DNA of 64,000 nucleotides from Oscillospiraceae bacterium (lineage in GTDB: Bacteria; Bacillota; Clostridia; Oscillospirales; CAG-272), in contig SVTJ01000008.1 in the NCBI GenBank assembly GCA_015063845.1, forward strand, positions 1-64,000. Direction: 5' to 3'. This document shows, piece after piece, positions 34,601 through 40,855 of this stretch. Each line of letters opens with the position of its first letter. Within the stretch, counting starts at the first letter, position 1. The notes below the pieces were generated by a model, which saw only the letters and a program-made list of their open reading frames with translations, had not been told where the DNA came from and did no database searches. The position numbers and the translations under genes were made by a program.

Positions 34601-35307
34601 GAGAGGCTCGTGAGCAAACCAAGAATACTGCTGCTGTATTTGGCAATGGCGGTGTTGTTGGAGAAGGCGACAATGAGTTGTCTATGACAAAATACGCATC
34701 TACAAAGACTAATTTCGATAGTATTGTTGCATCGATCCTTGCAACGACAACACTTAAAGAAGCAACCGCTCTTGTTTCAAGCTTTGAGAACGATGCTAAC
34801 AGATACGCATTTGTAGGCGCAGGTCTGTGCAACCTTTATCAGAAGGCTAACACAACATACCGTGAGCTCATTCTTGCGGATGACACACTTTCTCAGGCCA
34901 GAAAGGATGCTCTCATAGCAAGCCTCGACGCAATGGATGCAAACATCGTTTGCACAGGCAACAACCTTGATACATTCAAGGCTGAGTTTGAGCTCCAGGT
35001 AAAGAGTGTATACGATAAGTTCGTAGCACTTGGTATGGCTGACGTAACTCTTGAGGGAATGCTCGATAAGATCTATACCGCTGCAGGTATAAAGGTCGTT
35101 GAACAAGAGCCCGAGGAAGAGTTCGACAGTAAGGTAAACACATATAAGGCAGACGACAATAAGATAGTATATGAAGTATATCAGAACGGAAACGAGACTG
35201 TTGAGCTCCTTCTCAACTTCAACAACTATCGCGTAATGGTAGCGGTAAACGGTGTTCTTTACACGGTTGACGCATACGGTTATATCGTACTCCCTAAAGC
35301 AAACTAA
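31681..35307 (+). CDS. DUF5696 secreted protein, possible TIM-barrel glycoside hydrolase-like enzyme
   Basis: 1208 residues with a signal peptide (1-25, ASA-A). Residues about 40-540 are beta-rich (DRYMDKRFVKDGYELYVD, FNESLYRLDEIQILPYMG, FFPDGSGTLFDFNK). Residues about 585-920 look like a (beta/alpha)8 barrel: DVPLYIETFGAIFS, VQGVDNINFIMKG, FELFPDFDFVFF, GYYDLAISPAYF, TSISVSTLGSFLNSDF, ENVMTEGGNAYTWKY, VPFLGMVLHGYVQYAG, LKFILSYQN. The acidic residues at barrel strand ends (Asp in PDFDF, Glu in MTEGG) are candidate catalytic groups. A variable helical insert (960-1140) and a small beta domain end the protein. I recognise the family as DUF5696; the enzyme idea is inference. AGGAGGTAG precedes ATG 31681. 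Confidence 0.75.
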   Translation: MKKIRIISTILAVLMLMGAFTFASAAEEEVVGHISEPETGWKTNNTKPTIDYFTGQGVKKETTLVDGVEKETGKYIADGEKIVFNAEDKLRYMDKRFVKDGYELYVDAYSGEVATKCLKTGEILFSNPYSIGNYDSTKMSDDVKKEVMSQIVVKYTDIATEEYEYYYSYEWAASRGQIIVRNVKNGIRVEYTIGREEARLLVPHMIAKDSFEKKILNIMGEAVGYDFTTKKATEGANSEDVFSARKVMAYYKLKDPENEQIEEVKQNILTQFPITKRMPVYVLDDATSETEKAKIETLIKTYCPDYSYEDLDEDHLLVGYTAEDKNPPLFKMALEYSLDTDGMTVRLPANGIRFNESLYRLDEIQILPYMGAGANPNEGYTFFPDGSGTLFDFNKIAESGIETSLDGTLYGNDYAYHTISGKLEEILRYPVFGIVENENITAFEPEPEGTTEGVVEEEKEDVYKKRGYVAMVEEGDALMQLSSYHMGAKGVYNTVMMTVFPRPKDTYNVADAISVGANDTWTVVSARKYTGNFKIRYFMLTDPAVANASGITNYYDTSYAGMAQAYRDYLEKTGVLTKLTDEQVDEDVPLYIETFGAIFSTQKFLSVPVDVTVPLTSFDDIVTMYDELSVQGVDNINFIMKGYTKGGLESEKVPYRLKWEKAVKGDYDFEELLAYSNEKGFELFPDFDFVFFSNNTLFDGLTLKKHAVKTIDNRYTSKRDYSATKQSHVGYYDLAISPAYFSRFYEKFTENYLKTGATSISVSTLGSFLNSDFDEDEPYNREDAKAFTIQAFEYLNSKYENVMTEGGNAYTWKYVDYITDIALDSSRYAQSSASVPFLGMVLHGYVQYAGSAINMEGNIEYAMLKAIENGAGLKFILSYQNTDELKKYEITSNYYSIRYDIWLEDVVELYNELNSVLAGVQTSVIAHHEFLNDGIRVPDDDEILRDVENAVNAAINNERDNDDKKNQELIDALREAREQTKNTAAVFGNGGVVGEGDNELSMTKYASTKTNFDSIVASILATTTLKEATALVSSFENDANRYAFVGAGLCNLYQKANTTYRELILADDTLSQARKDALIASLDAMDANIVCTGNNLDTFKAEFELQVKSVYDKFVALGMADVTLEGMLDKIYTAAGIKVVEQEPEEEFDSKVNTYKADDNKIVYEVYQNGNETVELLLNFNNYRVMVAVNGVLYTVDAYGYIVLPKAN

Positions 35308-35326
35308 GGAAAGAGAGGTATAAATA

Positions 35327-36286
35327 ATGACTAATGATGTAAAAATCAAAGCACCAAAAAGAAGAAAAAACGCCTCTCTTGAAAAGCGTAAAGCGAGAGC
35401 GGGTTGGATATTCGTATTACCCTTCCTGATAGGCTTTATAGTTGTATATCTTCCTATGATAATCGACTCCATTCGATACAGCTTTTATCACATAAAGTTT
35501 ATAACGGGTGGATATGAGCTGGTTCCCGTAGGTTGGCAGAACTACAACTACGCGCTCTTTGAAAGCACCGAATACGTTCAGACCCTTGTTAAGGGTCTGA
35601 CGGATATGGTGTTTGATATCCCGATGATCCTGATATTCTCGCTGTTCATGGCAGTTCTTCTTAACCAGAAGATGGTCGGACGTGCGGCATTCAGAGCGAT
35701 CTTCTTCGTTCCCGTTATCGCATCCACAGGTATCATGGAAGCAATCGACGCTCAGAACACATTGAGTGATTACATGGGCGAGGCTTCAGGTATCGAGGAC
35801 GGTTCAGGTGAGAGCGCAGCAACAGACATCGTTTCCGCGATGGATATTGAGGTACTGTTCTCCGGAATGGCGGTAGGACAGGGACTTGTTGAATACGTCG
35901 TTACGGCGATCAACAATATTTATGATATAGTTAACCGTTCGGGCGTACAGATGCTTATATTCCTTGCGGGACTTCAGTCTATATCTCCCGCGATATATGA
36001 GTCGGTACAGATCGACGGTGCAACCTCTTGGGAGACCTTCTGGAAGATAACCTTCCCGATGATAAGCCCGATGATCCTGGTTAATGCGGTGTATACGATA
36101 ATAGACGCATTTACAACGGACTCCAATGTGGTAATGAAGTTTATATCCTCGAGTGAAAAGTCGATCACAAACGGTAACGTTATTACGTCGGCTATGGCGT
36201 GGATGTACTTCTTGCTGGTAATTGCGATAATCGCGTTGTTTGCGCTTATATTCTCGGCATTCGTATTCTACCAGAGACGTGATTAA
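35327..36286 (+). CDS. Sugar-type ABC transporter permease (MalF family), pair 2
   Basis: 319 residues, six transmembrane segments. EAA loop ESVQIDGATSWETFWKITFP (from about 225). Unusual is a Gly/Ser/Asp-rich exposed insert between TM segments (about 147-170: DYMGEASGIEDGSGESAATD) that the pair-1 permease lacks; it is the type of outside loop that could contact a binding partner. The N-terminus is strongly basic (KIKAPKRRKNASLEKRKAR). AGAGAGG precedes ATG 35327, 19 bases after the DUF5696 gene. Confidence 0.88.
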   Translation: MTNDVKIKAPKRRKNASLEKRKARAGWIFVLPFLIGFIVVYLPMIIDSIRYSFYHIKFITGGYELVPVGWQNYNYALFESTEYVQTLVKGLTDMVFDIPMILIFSLFMAVLLNQKMVGRAAFRAIFFVPVIASTGIMEAIDAQNTLSDYMGEASGIEDGSGESAATDIVSAMDIEVLFSGMAVGQGLVEYVVTAINNIYDIVNRSGVQMLIFLAGLQSISPAIYESVQIDGATSWETFWKITFPMISPMILVNAVYTIIDAFTTDSNVVMKFISSSEKSITNGNVITSAMAWMYFLLVIAIIALFALIFSAFVFYQRRD

Positions 36287-36298
36287 GGAGGTGTATTT

Positions 36299-37411
36299 AT
36301 GAACCAAAATGTTGAAAATCAAGTAAAAGTTCGTAAAGAGTCAAAGAACAAGATTCGTGTTGACTTTGATAGAACACCTCTTAAAGAGCGTTTGAAGGCA
36401 AAGTTCCTCTCGCTGTTCTTCTTGAAGAAGGTACTTTGGTATATTGTAAGACTTATACTCCTTATCGGTATTTCTTACATAGTACTTTTCCCTCACTTCA
36501 CGAAGATAGCAGGTTCCTTTATGGCACCTGAGGATTTCGTTGACGTAACTGTAAGACTTATCCCGAAGAACTTCTCGCTCGAAATGTATAGGGCGATATG
36601 GTCGGAGCTTGGCTACGTTCAGGCATTCACCAATACGTTGTTGCTCTCGCTGAGTACGGCGTTGATCCAGACCTTCATATGCTGCTTTGTAGCATACGGT
36701 CTTGCAAAGTTCAAATTCAAGGGTAACAACATAGTATTCTTTGCAGTTGTCTTCTCGTTGGTAGTTCCTCACCCGACCCTCAGACTGTCAATGTTTATGA
36801 GCTTCAGATATTTCGATATTCTCGGAATATTTGGATTCCTTAACGGCGGTGGATTTGAGATACCCTTTACAGACATAAGGATACTCGAGGACGTAGTGGA
36901 TATTATCCCCAATGCTTGGGATAAGTTCTCACCCGAAGGAATCAATCTTACCAACACATATTGGCCGCTTATCATACTTTCACTCTGCGGACTTGCATTT
37001 AAGAACGGACTTTACATATTTATGCTTCGTCAGTTCTTCCGCGGCGTACCTGATGAGCTTGAGGAGTCTGCATATATCGACGGTTCGGGCGTGTTCCGTA
37101 CCTTCTTCCAGATCATTCTTCCTCTTTCCGTGCCGATGATGATCACCGTGTTCCTGTTCGCGTTCTCGTGGCAGTGGACCGACGACTTCTACACAGGATT
37201 GTTCTTTACGGATGCAAAGACGGTACTTATGCCGAACATCGTAAACATTCCTACGTCGCTGACGACGGACTACGCAGGTCAGAACTTGTACTACGCAGCA
37301 ATAAGAAATACTTGCGGAATAATGATAATTGCTCCGCTGATAATAATGTATCTCTTCTGCCAGAAGTACCTTGTTCAGGGTATCGAGCGTTCCGGTCTTA
37401 CGGCAGACTAA
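36299..37411 (+). CDS. Carbohydrate ABC transporter permease (MalG family), pair 2
   Basis: 370 residues, longer than pair-1 MalG (290) by an N-terminal basic region of about 50 residues and an inserted loop before the EAA region (about 180-220: GGGFEIPFTDIRILEDVVDIIPNAWDKF is split across a hydrophobic turn). EAA loop ESAYIDGSGVFRTFFQIILP (from about 257). TM1 is LIGISYIVLFPHF. AAGGAGGTG precedes ATG 36299, 12 bases after its partner. Two terminator-like hairpins follow, closing the 13.5-kb locus. Confidence 0.88.
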   Translation: MNQNVENQVKVRKESKNKIRVDFDRTPLKERLKAKFLSLFFLKKVLWYIVRLILLIGISYIVLFPHFTKIAGSFMAPEDFVDVTVRLIPKNFSLEMYRAIWSELGYVQAFTNTLLLSLSTALIQTFICCFVAYGLAKFKFKGNNIVFFAVVFSLVVPHPTLRLSMFMSFRYFDILGIFGFLNGGGFEIPFTDIRILEDVVDIIPNAWDKFSPEGINLTNTYWPLIILSLCGLAFKNGLYIFMLRQFFRGVPDELEESAYIDGSGVFRTFFQIILPLSVPMMITVFLFAFSWQWTDDFYTGLFFTDAKTVLMPNIVNIPTSLTTDYAGQNLYYAAIRNTCGIMIIAPLIIMYLFCQKYLVQGIERSGLTAD

Positions 37412-37438
37412 TAAAGTCAATAGTTTACAGCAACTTAA

Positions 37439-37475
37439 AAGGGCACTCGCAAATGCGAGTGCCCTTGTTGTGTCT
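37439..37475 (+). terminator. Terminator of the ABC locus
   Basis: AAGGGCACTCGC (37439-37450)/GCGAGTGCCCTT (37455-37466) with a 4-base loop, then GTTGTGTCTT. Confidence 0.8.
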
Positions 37476-37481
37476 TGAAAC

Positions 37482-37515
37482 AAAGAAAGAACGGCACTCA
37501 AGCCGTTCTTTCTTT
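37482..37515 (-). terminator. Terminator of dapAB (possibly bidirectional)
   Basis: AAAGAAAGAACGGC (37482-37495) pairs with GCCGTTCTTTCTTT (37502-37515). Read on the minus strand it lies just after dapB and continues into TTTCTTTGTTTC; on the plus strand it is followed by GTCGTTTTA. Confidence 0.75.
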
Positions 37516-37528
37516 GTCGTTTTATATA

Positions 37529-38284
37529 TTACTTTCCGTTTATAACATTTGACATATCATACATTCCGGCAGGCTTTCCCTTAAGGAACATCGCCGCGCG
37601 GACAGCACCCGTTGCGAATACTTCGCGAGACATCGCAGTGTGTGATATGGTGATTGTCTCGTTGTTGCCCGCAAAGATGACCTCGTGCTCACCGACGATA
37701 GTGCCGCCTCTTACGGAATGTATACCTATCTCAGAGGGATCACGCAAACGGCGCTCGTTGTGGCGGTCGTAAACGTATTCAGTGTTTTCGCGTTCCTCTG
37801 AGAGCGCGTTCGCTATCATAAGCGCAGTACCGCTGGGCGCATCAAGCTTTTTGTTGTGGTGCTTTTCGATTATCTCCACGTCAAATCCGTCGCCGAGAGC
37901 CCTTGCTGCCTGACGGCAGAGCTCGGTTATGAGATTTATGCCTATGGACATATTGCCCGAGAAAAATACAGCGACCTGCTTTGACGCCTCTCTCATGAGC
38001 GCAAGCTCCTCTTGCGTGTGTCCCGTCGTGCATATAACTAAGGGTGTAGAGGTATCAAGCGCGTATTTGACAAGGCCTTCAAGAGCGGAATGATGGGAAA
38101 AATCCACGATAACGTCCGCCTTACCCGAAAACTCGGAAATGCTTTGATAAATAGGGAACTGAGCCACGGATGAGGTGTTGATATCGATCCCGGCAACTAT
38201 CTTCGCGCCGTTGCTGTCAGAAATAAGGCGGCTGACAGCCTCACCCATTCTTCCCGTGCATCCGCAGAGGATAATGTTAGTCAT
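37529..38284 (-). CDS. dapB: 4-hydroxy-tetrahydrodipicolinate reductase
   Basis: 251 residues, normal length. Reduces the DapA product with NAD(P)H on the way to diaminopimelate and lysine. NAD-binding GCTGRMG (8-14), the DFSHH loop, the conserved EKHHNKKLDAPSGTA segment with the catalytic His pair and Lys, and HSVRGGTIVGEHEV near the end are all present. Second gene of a minus-strand pair under the lysine riboswitch, 23 bases after dapA. Confidence 0.96.
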   Translation of the reverse strand: MTNIILCGCTGRMGEAVSRLISDSNGAKIVAGIDINTSSVAQFPIYQSISEFSGKADVIVDFSHHSALEGLVKYALDTSTPLVICTTGHTQEELALMREASKQVAVFFSGNMSIGINLITELCRQAARALGDGFDVEIIEKHHNKKLDAPSGTALMIANALSEERENTEYVYDRHNERRLRDPSEIGIHSVRGGTIVGEHEVIFAGNNETITISHTAMSREVFATGAVRAAMFLKGKPAGMYDMSNVINGK

Positions 38285-38307
38285 ATTTGTGTTTCCTTTA
38301 CTTTGTT

Positions 38308-39201
38308 TTAGAGCAGACCGTGCTCCTTCATAGCTGCGATAAGCTTAGCTTTATTTGCGTCTTCCATCTCGCAAAGGGGAAGTCTCATTTCAATGTCGCA
38401 GAAGCCGAGCTCTGCCATAGCGGTCTTAACGGGAACGGGGTTGACTTCGCAGAAGAGAGCGTTGATGAGCTTGAGGTACTTGAGCTGAAGCTCTGCCGCG
38501 CTCTTGTAGTCACCGTCAAGGCAAAGCTGAGCCATACGGTGGGTTTCCTTGGGCATTATGTTGGAAAGTACGGAGATAACGCCCTTACCGCCAAGAGACA
38601 TGATAGGAACTATCTGGTCGTCGTTGCCCGAATAGATATCAAAGCTGTCGCCACACTCGGCGATAAGCTCTGCAATAGTGCTTATGTTGCCCGACGCCTC
38701 TTTGACTGCAACTATTCTCTCGTGCTTTGCAAGCTCGCGGTAAACGGGAAGGGAAATGTTACAGCCCGTACGTGAGGGAACGTTGTAGAGAATTATCGGC
38801 TTGTCGGTCGCGTCGGCGGTCTCAAGGAAGTTCTTTATAAGTCCCTTGGGGGTCGCCTTGTTATAATAAGGTGTAACGAGAAGAAGCGCGTCTGCTCCCA
38901 CCTCACAAGCATACTTGGAAAGCTCAATGCCGTATGCTGTGTCGTTAGAGCCTGTTCCCGCGATAACTGGAACTCTGCCCGCTACCTGCTCGACAGTAAA
39001 TCTTACGCAATCGCAATGCTCCTCGTGTGTGAGCGTTGCTGCCTCACCGGTAGTACCCGTAACGACGATAGCGTCGATACCCTTTGTTATCTGATCCTCA
39101 ATAACGTTTTTAAACGAAACATAGTCGATCTTTCCGTCCTTGAACGGAGTGATAATGGCAGTTGCCGCGCCTGTGAATATCGAGGGCTTTAATTTACTCA
39201 T
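38308..39201 (-). CDS. dapA: 4-hydroxy-tetrahydrodipicolinate synthase
   Basis: 297 residues. Condenses pyruvate with aspartate semialdehyde, the committed step of lysine synthesis. GTTGEAATLTHEEH (phosphate/substrate loop), YNVPSRTGCN with the catalytic Tyr, and the Schiff-base Lys in VAVKEASGN are present. Start chosen at 39201 (MSKLKPSIF) because the GAAAGGA site lies nine bases before it; the upstream Met at 39219 overlaps that site. Expression is controlled by the lysine riboswitch directly upstream. Confidence 0.96.
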   Translation of the reverse strand: MSKLKPSIFTGAATAIITPFKDGKIDYVSFKNVIEDQITKGIDAIVVTGTTGEAATLTHEEHCDCVRFTVEQVAGRVPVIAGTGSNDTAYGIELSKYACEVGADALLLVTPYYNKATPKGLIKNFLETADATDKPIILYNVPSRTGCNISLPVYRELAKHERIVAVKEASGNISTIAELIAECGDSFDIYSGNDDQIVPIMSLGGKGVISVLSNIMPKETHRMAQLCLDGDYKSAAELQLKYLKLINALFCEVNPVPVKTAMAELGFCDIEMRLPLCEMEDANKAKLIAAMKEHGLL

Positions 39202-39264
39202 AACAGTGTGTCCTTTCACCGCAAAGTCTAAAAAATGCGGATTTTGAAATAAAAATACTATAAA

Positions 39265-39290
39265 AACAAAAAAACCGGTTGAAAACCAGC
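39265..39290 (-). terminator. Riboswitch expression-platform terminator
   Basis: On the minus strand AGCTGGTT-TTC-AACCGGTT runs into TTTTTTTGTTTTTA. It sits between the lysine aptamer and dapA, where ligand binding would allow it to form. Confidence 0.82.
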
Positions 39291-39335
39291 TGAAATTGTA
39301 ATATAATATAAGCGTGAAAACTTATTATACAATAA

Positions 39336-39503
39336 CAGATAGCTCTCCATCAATAATGATGACAGTCCGCCAACTATGAATCGACAGACCAGTGTACCGC
39401 GCCGCCGCAACGAAGTACCTTCGGCATCGCACCCTCGCGAATATGACTTGAACGGTCACGGCGACCACGCCACATAGCGGTTGTGCAACGCACCTCTACC
39501 AAA
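39336..39503 (-). promoter_or_regulatory. Lysine riboswitch (L-box) upstream of dapA
   Basis: Read on the minus strand the segment shows the conserved L-box blocks in order: GGTAGAGGTGCG at the 5' side, GGGTGCGATGCCGAAGG, CACTGGTCTG, and the closing TGGAGAGCTATCTG. The 5' GGTAG(A) and 3' CTATC arms form the P1 helix. Binding of lysine turns transcription off through the downstream terminator. A TATAAT-like -10 box on the minus strand lies just upstream (plus coordinates 39503-39508). Confidence 0.93.
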
Positions 39504-39599
39504 TTATATGTGTTTACTCAATAATAATAGCATAACTTTTTATATATGTCAATAAGTTTTGACAATTTCTCGAAATATTTTTACACTTGGAGATACCAA

Positions 39600-40670
39600 A
39601 TGATAGTTAATCAAAGAAGCCATACAGACCTGCTTACGTCCGATTTTTATTACGATCTTCCCGAAGAGCTTATTGCTCAGCACCCGAGCGCTGTTCGTGA
39701 CCGCTCAAGACTTATGGTGCTTGACAGAAAGCAGAATACCATAGACCACAAACACTTTTTCAATATAATCGACTATCTTAACCCCGAGGACGTGCTTGTC
39801 GTCAACGATTCAAAGGTCATACCCGCGAGACTTTACGGTCACGCAGAGGGCAGAGAAGAGGCGGCACTTGAGCTGTTGCTTTTGCGCCAGCGCGAGCTTG
39901 ACACATGGGAAACGCTCGTTAAGCCCGGAAAAAGGGCACGTATAGGCTCGAGAGCGGTGTTCGGAGGGGGAATGCTCGTTTGTGAGGTCAAGGACATCAC
40001 GGAGGAAGGAAACCGCATCATACGCTTTGAATACGACCACGACAAGTATAATAACGTGTATGAGATATTGCATCAGATAGGTCTTATGCCACTGCCGCCG
40101 TATATTACCGAGCAGCTCAAGGAGAACGACCGATATCAGACAGTCTACGCGCGCGAGGAGGGCTCGGCTGCCGCTCCCACGGCAGGACTTCATTTCACCC
40201 CAGAGCTTCTGGATAAGATAAAGGCAAAGGGTGTCGCGATAGCTCCCGTAATGCTGCACGTAGGACTTGGAACCTTTAGACCTGTAAAGGCAGACAGGAT
40301 AGAGGACCACGTTATGCACACTGAGTTTTTCAGCGTATCCGAGGAGAGCGCGAGAATAATCAATGAGCGTAAGAGCAGGGGGGGCAGGCTCATATGCGTG
40401 GGTACGACCTCTTGCCGCACGATAGAGAGCGTAGCGCGCGAGGACGGCACCATCTCCGCAATGTCGGGAGACACGGGTATCTTTATTTATCCGGGATATA
40501 AATTTAAGGCAGTGGACGCGCTTATAACAAATTTCCATCTGCCCGAGAGCACCTTGCTTATGCTTGTTTCCGCGTTTTACGACAAGGAACACGTAATGAG
40601 CGCATATAAAACAGCGGTTGAGGAAAAGTACAGATTTTTCTCATTCGGCGACGCGATGTTTATAGAATAA
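39600..40670 (+). CDS. queA: S-adenosylmethionine:tRNA ribosyltransferase-isomerase
   Basis: 356 residues. Transfers and isomerises the ribosyl part of SAM onto preQ1-tRNA to give epoxyqueuosine. Family blocks: [20 protein letters not shown] (about 14-33), [46 protein letters not shown]-like [25 protein letters not shown], and [18 protein letters not shown]. Start 39600 (GGAG eight bases upstream) is preferred to 39546; TTGACA (39559) and TACACT (39582) look like a promoter but would start RNA on top of the site, so the start or promoter remains unsure. Confidence 0.93.
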   Translation: MIVNQRSHTDLLTSDFYYDLPEELIAQHPSAVRDRSRLMVLDRKQNTIDHKHFFNIIDYLNPEDVLVVNDSKVIPARLYGHAEGREEAALELLLLRQRELDTWETLVKPGKRARIGSRAVFGGGMLVCEVKDITEEGNRIIRFEYDHDKYNNVYEILHQIGLMPLPPYITEQLKENDRYQTVYAREEGSAAAPTAGLHFTPELLDKIKAKGVAIAPVMLHVGLGTFRPVKADRIEDHVMHTEFFSVSEESARIINERKSRGGRLICVGTTSCRTIESVAREDGTISAMSGDTGIFIYPGYKFKAVDALITNFHLPESTLLMLVSAFYDKEHVMSAYKTAVEEKYRFFSFGDAMFIE

Positions 40671-40710
40671 AAGAAGCCCGAGCACAAATTGCTCGGGCTT
40701 CTTGATGTTT
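40671..40710 (+). terminator. Rho-independent terminator
   Basis: AAGAAGCCCGAGCA (40671-40684) pairs with TGCTCGGGCTTCTT (40690-40703), then GATGTTTT. Confidence 0.85.
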
Positions 40711-40844
40711 TATAGCAGATCGCTTATATCTATATTGTCCTCAAGGACGGTCTCGTTTATTGCGTTTATACTAAGTGACATGATATCCTCGGTCGAAAAC
40801 TTAACGAATTCCGCCTGAGGCGTTTGATAATTTTTGTTGTTCAT
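40710..40844 (-). CDS. 44-residue acidic peptide, possible secreted or modified peptide partner
   Basis: Minus-strand ORF of 44 codons with a perfect site (AAGGAGACTTAAT before ATG 40844). The peptide starts MNNKNYQTPQAEFVKFSTED and ends in an acidic tail (VLEDNIDISDLL). No cysteine, no signal peptide. The TPQAEFVKFSTEDIM beginning resembles many tiny Clostridial ORFs of the type PEFEFVKFETEDII that lie beside large secreted proteins; I know no function for them. It begins 11 bases after the stop of the large secreted protein upstream, so it is surely cotranscribed with it. Confidence 0.65.
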   Translation of the reverse strand: MNNKNYQTPQAEFVKFSTEDIMSLSINAINETVLEDNIDISDLL

Positions 40845-40855
40845 ATTAAGTCTCC

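Noticed and set aside
32599-34617. 672-codon open frame on the minus strand
   Set aside because: It lies wholly opposite the DUF5696 gene and is explained by codon bias of that gene; no ribosome site, low-complexity Val/Leu/Cys-rich translation.
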